A DNA stretch of 13,617 nt from Cyanobacteria bacterium UBA11370. GTDB taxonomy: Bacteria; Cyanobacteriota; Cyanobacteriia; Cyanobacteriales; Coleofasciculaceae. Of this stretch, positions 12,057-13,617 are shown one piece after another (positions within the stretch are counted from its first letter, which is position 1; every line of letters begins with the position of its first letter). Position numbers and translations under genes: made by a program. The stretch covers positions 1-13,617 of the forward strand of contig DNGI01000164.1 in assembly GCA_003486645.1 (NCBI GenBank), written 5' to 3'. Below the pieces are notes generated by a model. That model was not told the DNA's origin. It was given only the letters and a program-made list of their open reading frames with translations, and ran no database searches.

Positions 12057-13325
12057 CTAATTCTGATTGTCTGAGGACTCAGCAGGCGACTTGCCATCTT
12101 GAGGGGTACTATTCGATGACTTTGAGGGAGAATTAGAGCCATTGGTACTTGAAGCTGCATTCGGCTTCTTCGTGATGGACTCCCACCACGACATCCGGCT
12201 AGGTATGGGGGTACGCGCTGGCTGTAATCCTTGTAGAACCTCAGATAATTGTAATGCTTCTAAGGGCTTGGCTTCCCGCAGTTTGTGCCAGACGGAACGC
12301 GACATAAGTAGGGTATGCTCAATCCGTTGCGCTCCTAACTGTTCTAGGTATTCTTCCCGTTCGGGTTGATAGTCCGCAGACGCAAGCTGTAATGACTGGG
12401 CGGGTAACTCGTGAACGACCCGTGCCATTTGAGCGAATAACTCCGGATATAAGTAAGTATAAGCTGGATGAACAGTGAGTTGAGCTTCGTGGGCGCGGCT
12501 ACCATCTCGACATAGCTTGACTTGAAAATACCCAATGGCGGCTTTACGCTGGGGTTCAAACACATACACGCTTACAACTTCAGTTTGATTCAGCCACTGC
12601 TGCATCTGATCGAGGAAGGCGTGGAGGAAACTGGTTTTAAAGTCGTGGATATGGCGATCAAAAACCTGGCGCACTAAAGGGGGCATGGACGCGGTATCAA
12701 GCTGATAAAGTAATTGAGCATCGGCATTGCTAACGGGGAGCAAGTGGGGTAAATCTGGCTCATGAGTGGCTAATTTTTCTAACTGTTGGGGTGCGATCGC
12801 CCAATAGGTCAGTTGCGCTAGGGGTTGAAATCCGTTCTGCCGATAAAGCGCTAGGGTACTTTTATGGTGAATATTGACTTCGAGTAACCAGGTTCGTGCT
12901 TCCCAAATGGTCTCAAAGCAATGACGTAATAACCCTGAGCCAATTTCACTCGTTGGGGATACATTACCTTGTGTAGGGGTATCAGCGGCAACTAAGACTT
13001 GTTCCACTCTCCAAGTGCTGCGGGTACGATTAAACGGCGAAACCTTAATCAGTCCGCGAATCTGCTGCAATACCTCTGCAACATAAATACAAAAGTCATA
13101 CTGGCACGGATTGGGGAACCACCTCAAAAACATCAGTAACCCATACCAGCGCCGAATTTTGTGTAATTGGTGCAGAAAGGCTAATGAGCAACTGTTGCTA
13201 TCCACATCAGTTGTCTCTGTAGTAAGCTGTTGAACTGCCTCCAAATCCCCATAGTGAATAGGGCGAATCACAGGCTTGGCGTTTTCCGGACTAGATGAAG
13301 AAGTCATTTCGGGTACAGATGCCAT
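12057..13325 (-). CDS. GNAT-family N-acetyltransferase
   Basis: From ATG 13325 the product has 422 residues. A GNAT domain spans about residues 18-180: IRPIHYGDLEAV (20-31), the VLVAAD strand (111-116), the acetyl-CoA loop region IGSGLLRHCFE (128-138), and the C-terminal EVNIHHKSTLALYRQNGF (149-166), a typical alpha4-beta6 segment. A second alpha/beta region (about 200-365) may be a degenerate second GNAT domain. The last 37 residues are a Ser/Pro/Asn-rich, disordered tail. The substrate is unknown. A TTG at 13397 would add 24 residues, and ATG 13307 would remove six; the start is uncertain. This appears to be an ordinary chromosomal gene bordering the accessory region. Confidence 0.8.
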   Translation of the reverse strand: MASVPEMTSSSSPENAKPVIRPIHYGDLEAVQQLTTETTDVDSNSCSLAFLHQLHKIRRWYGLLMFLRWFPNPCQYDFCIYVAEVLQQIRGLIKVSPFNRTRSTWRVEQVLVAADTPTQGNVSPTSEIGSGLLRHCFETIWEARTWLLEVNIHHKSTLALYRQNGFQPLAQLTYWAIAPQQLEKLATHEPDLPHLLPVSNADAQLLYQLDTASMPPLVRQVFDRHIHDFKTSFLHAFLDQMQQWLNQTEVVSVYVFEPQRKAAIGYFQVKLCRDGSRAHEAQLTVHPAYTYLYPELFAQMARVVHELPAQSLQLASADYQPEREEYLEQLGAQRIEHTLLMSRSVWHKLREAKPLEALQLSEVLQGLQPARTPIPSRMSWWESITKKPNAASSTNGSNSPSKSSNSTPQDGKSPAESSDNQN

Positions 13326-13523
13326 GAAGCTGATAGCCGACGCTACCCCCAGGCTTGCAGTGCGACTTGCCCATTGCAAGATTGAGGTTACTGCCAATAT
13401 ACTAACGATTTTCTGAGTCTTCCACTTTTAGGGTATTCGATCTATGGGTTGAACGGTCAGCAACGCTACTCCTTAAGAACATAATAGATTAGTGCAGTAG
13501 GGCAAAAGTTTGTGAGCATCTCT

Positions 13524-13617
13524 TGGGGACTTTTGGAGACAAGGGGGACTTTTGGGGACAAGGGAGACAAGGGGCATAAGGGAGACAAGGGGGATAAGGG
13601 GGACAAGGGGGACAAGG
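13524..13617. repeat. G-rich tandem repeat running off the window end
   Basis: There are about ten imperfect 9-10-bp units of the types AAGGGGGAC and TTTTGGGGAC, continuing to the last base. Runs of three to five G at regular spacing on the plus strand could form G-quadruplexes. Similar GACAAGG units occur near 1058-1075. The region 13398-13523 before it holds no gene and should contain the GNAT promoter. Confidence 0.8.

Noticed and set aside
11864..12160. Minus-strand open frame across the element's left end
   Set aside because: It crosses the hairpin, the DUF433/DUF5615 remnants and the GNAT 3' end antisense or out of frame, and resembles nothing.
1..13617. CRISPR arrays, tRNA and rRNA genes
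   Set aside because: No spaced direct repeats of CRISPR type and no tRNA cloverleaf or rRNA segment were recognised by eye. The tandem arrays have no unique spacers.

Overview
The window looks like chromosomal DNA from a cyanobacterium, probably a filamentous or large-genome one. The signs are many GCGATCGC octamers (HIP1), a PAM68 photosystem II assembly gene beside rpsO, the xisH/xisI pair otherwise known from heterocyst-forming relatives, a PEP-CTERM protein, an NB-ARC protein with a cyanobacterial-type N-terminal helix-turn-helix, and heptanucleotide tandem arrays. No rRNA, tRNA or CRISPR array was seen.

Layout. Positions 1-1023 carry a C-rich repeat, a DUF427 gene and a convergent ParD/ParE-type toxin-antitoxin operon. 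Positions 1024-1324 hold no gene but contain two small inverted-repeat elements. Positions 1325-5302 are the housekeeping block, all on the minus strand: NB-ARC ATPase, ruvX, rpsO, pam68 and aroF (DAHP synthase). An array of fifteen 7-bp repeats sits in the aroF leader.

Positions 5303-12056 form an accessory region of small modules, many of them toxin-antitoxin-like and several broken. They are: a PIN-domain toxin with a destroyed 5' end plus its small partner, whose tail runs into an integron attC-like half site; a 5'-truncated PEP-CTERM gene; xisH/xisI; an unrecognised gene pair; DUF4160 plus DUF2442; a short cyanobacterial hypothetical gene; and a DUF433/DUF5615 pair. Related HIP1-containing repeats lie between the modules.

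The clearest story is at 10070-12034. A DUF433 antitoxin-like gene was split by a TnpB-only IS200/IS605-type element of about 1.55 kb. Its 14-codon C-terminus reappears on the far side of the element and overlaps by ATGA the first codons of a DUF5615 PIN-like toxin, which is itself cut off. The element carries an apparently intact TnpB, a divergent 46-aa ribbon-helix-helix gene, a strong right-end hairpin where the guide RNA scaffold should lie, and a branched left-end hairpin. The guide predicted from the right flank would match the uninterrupted DUF433 gene.

Positions 12057-13325 encode a GNAT acetyltransferase, and the window ends in a G-rich tandem repeat that runs past its edge.
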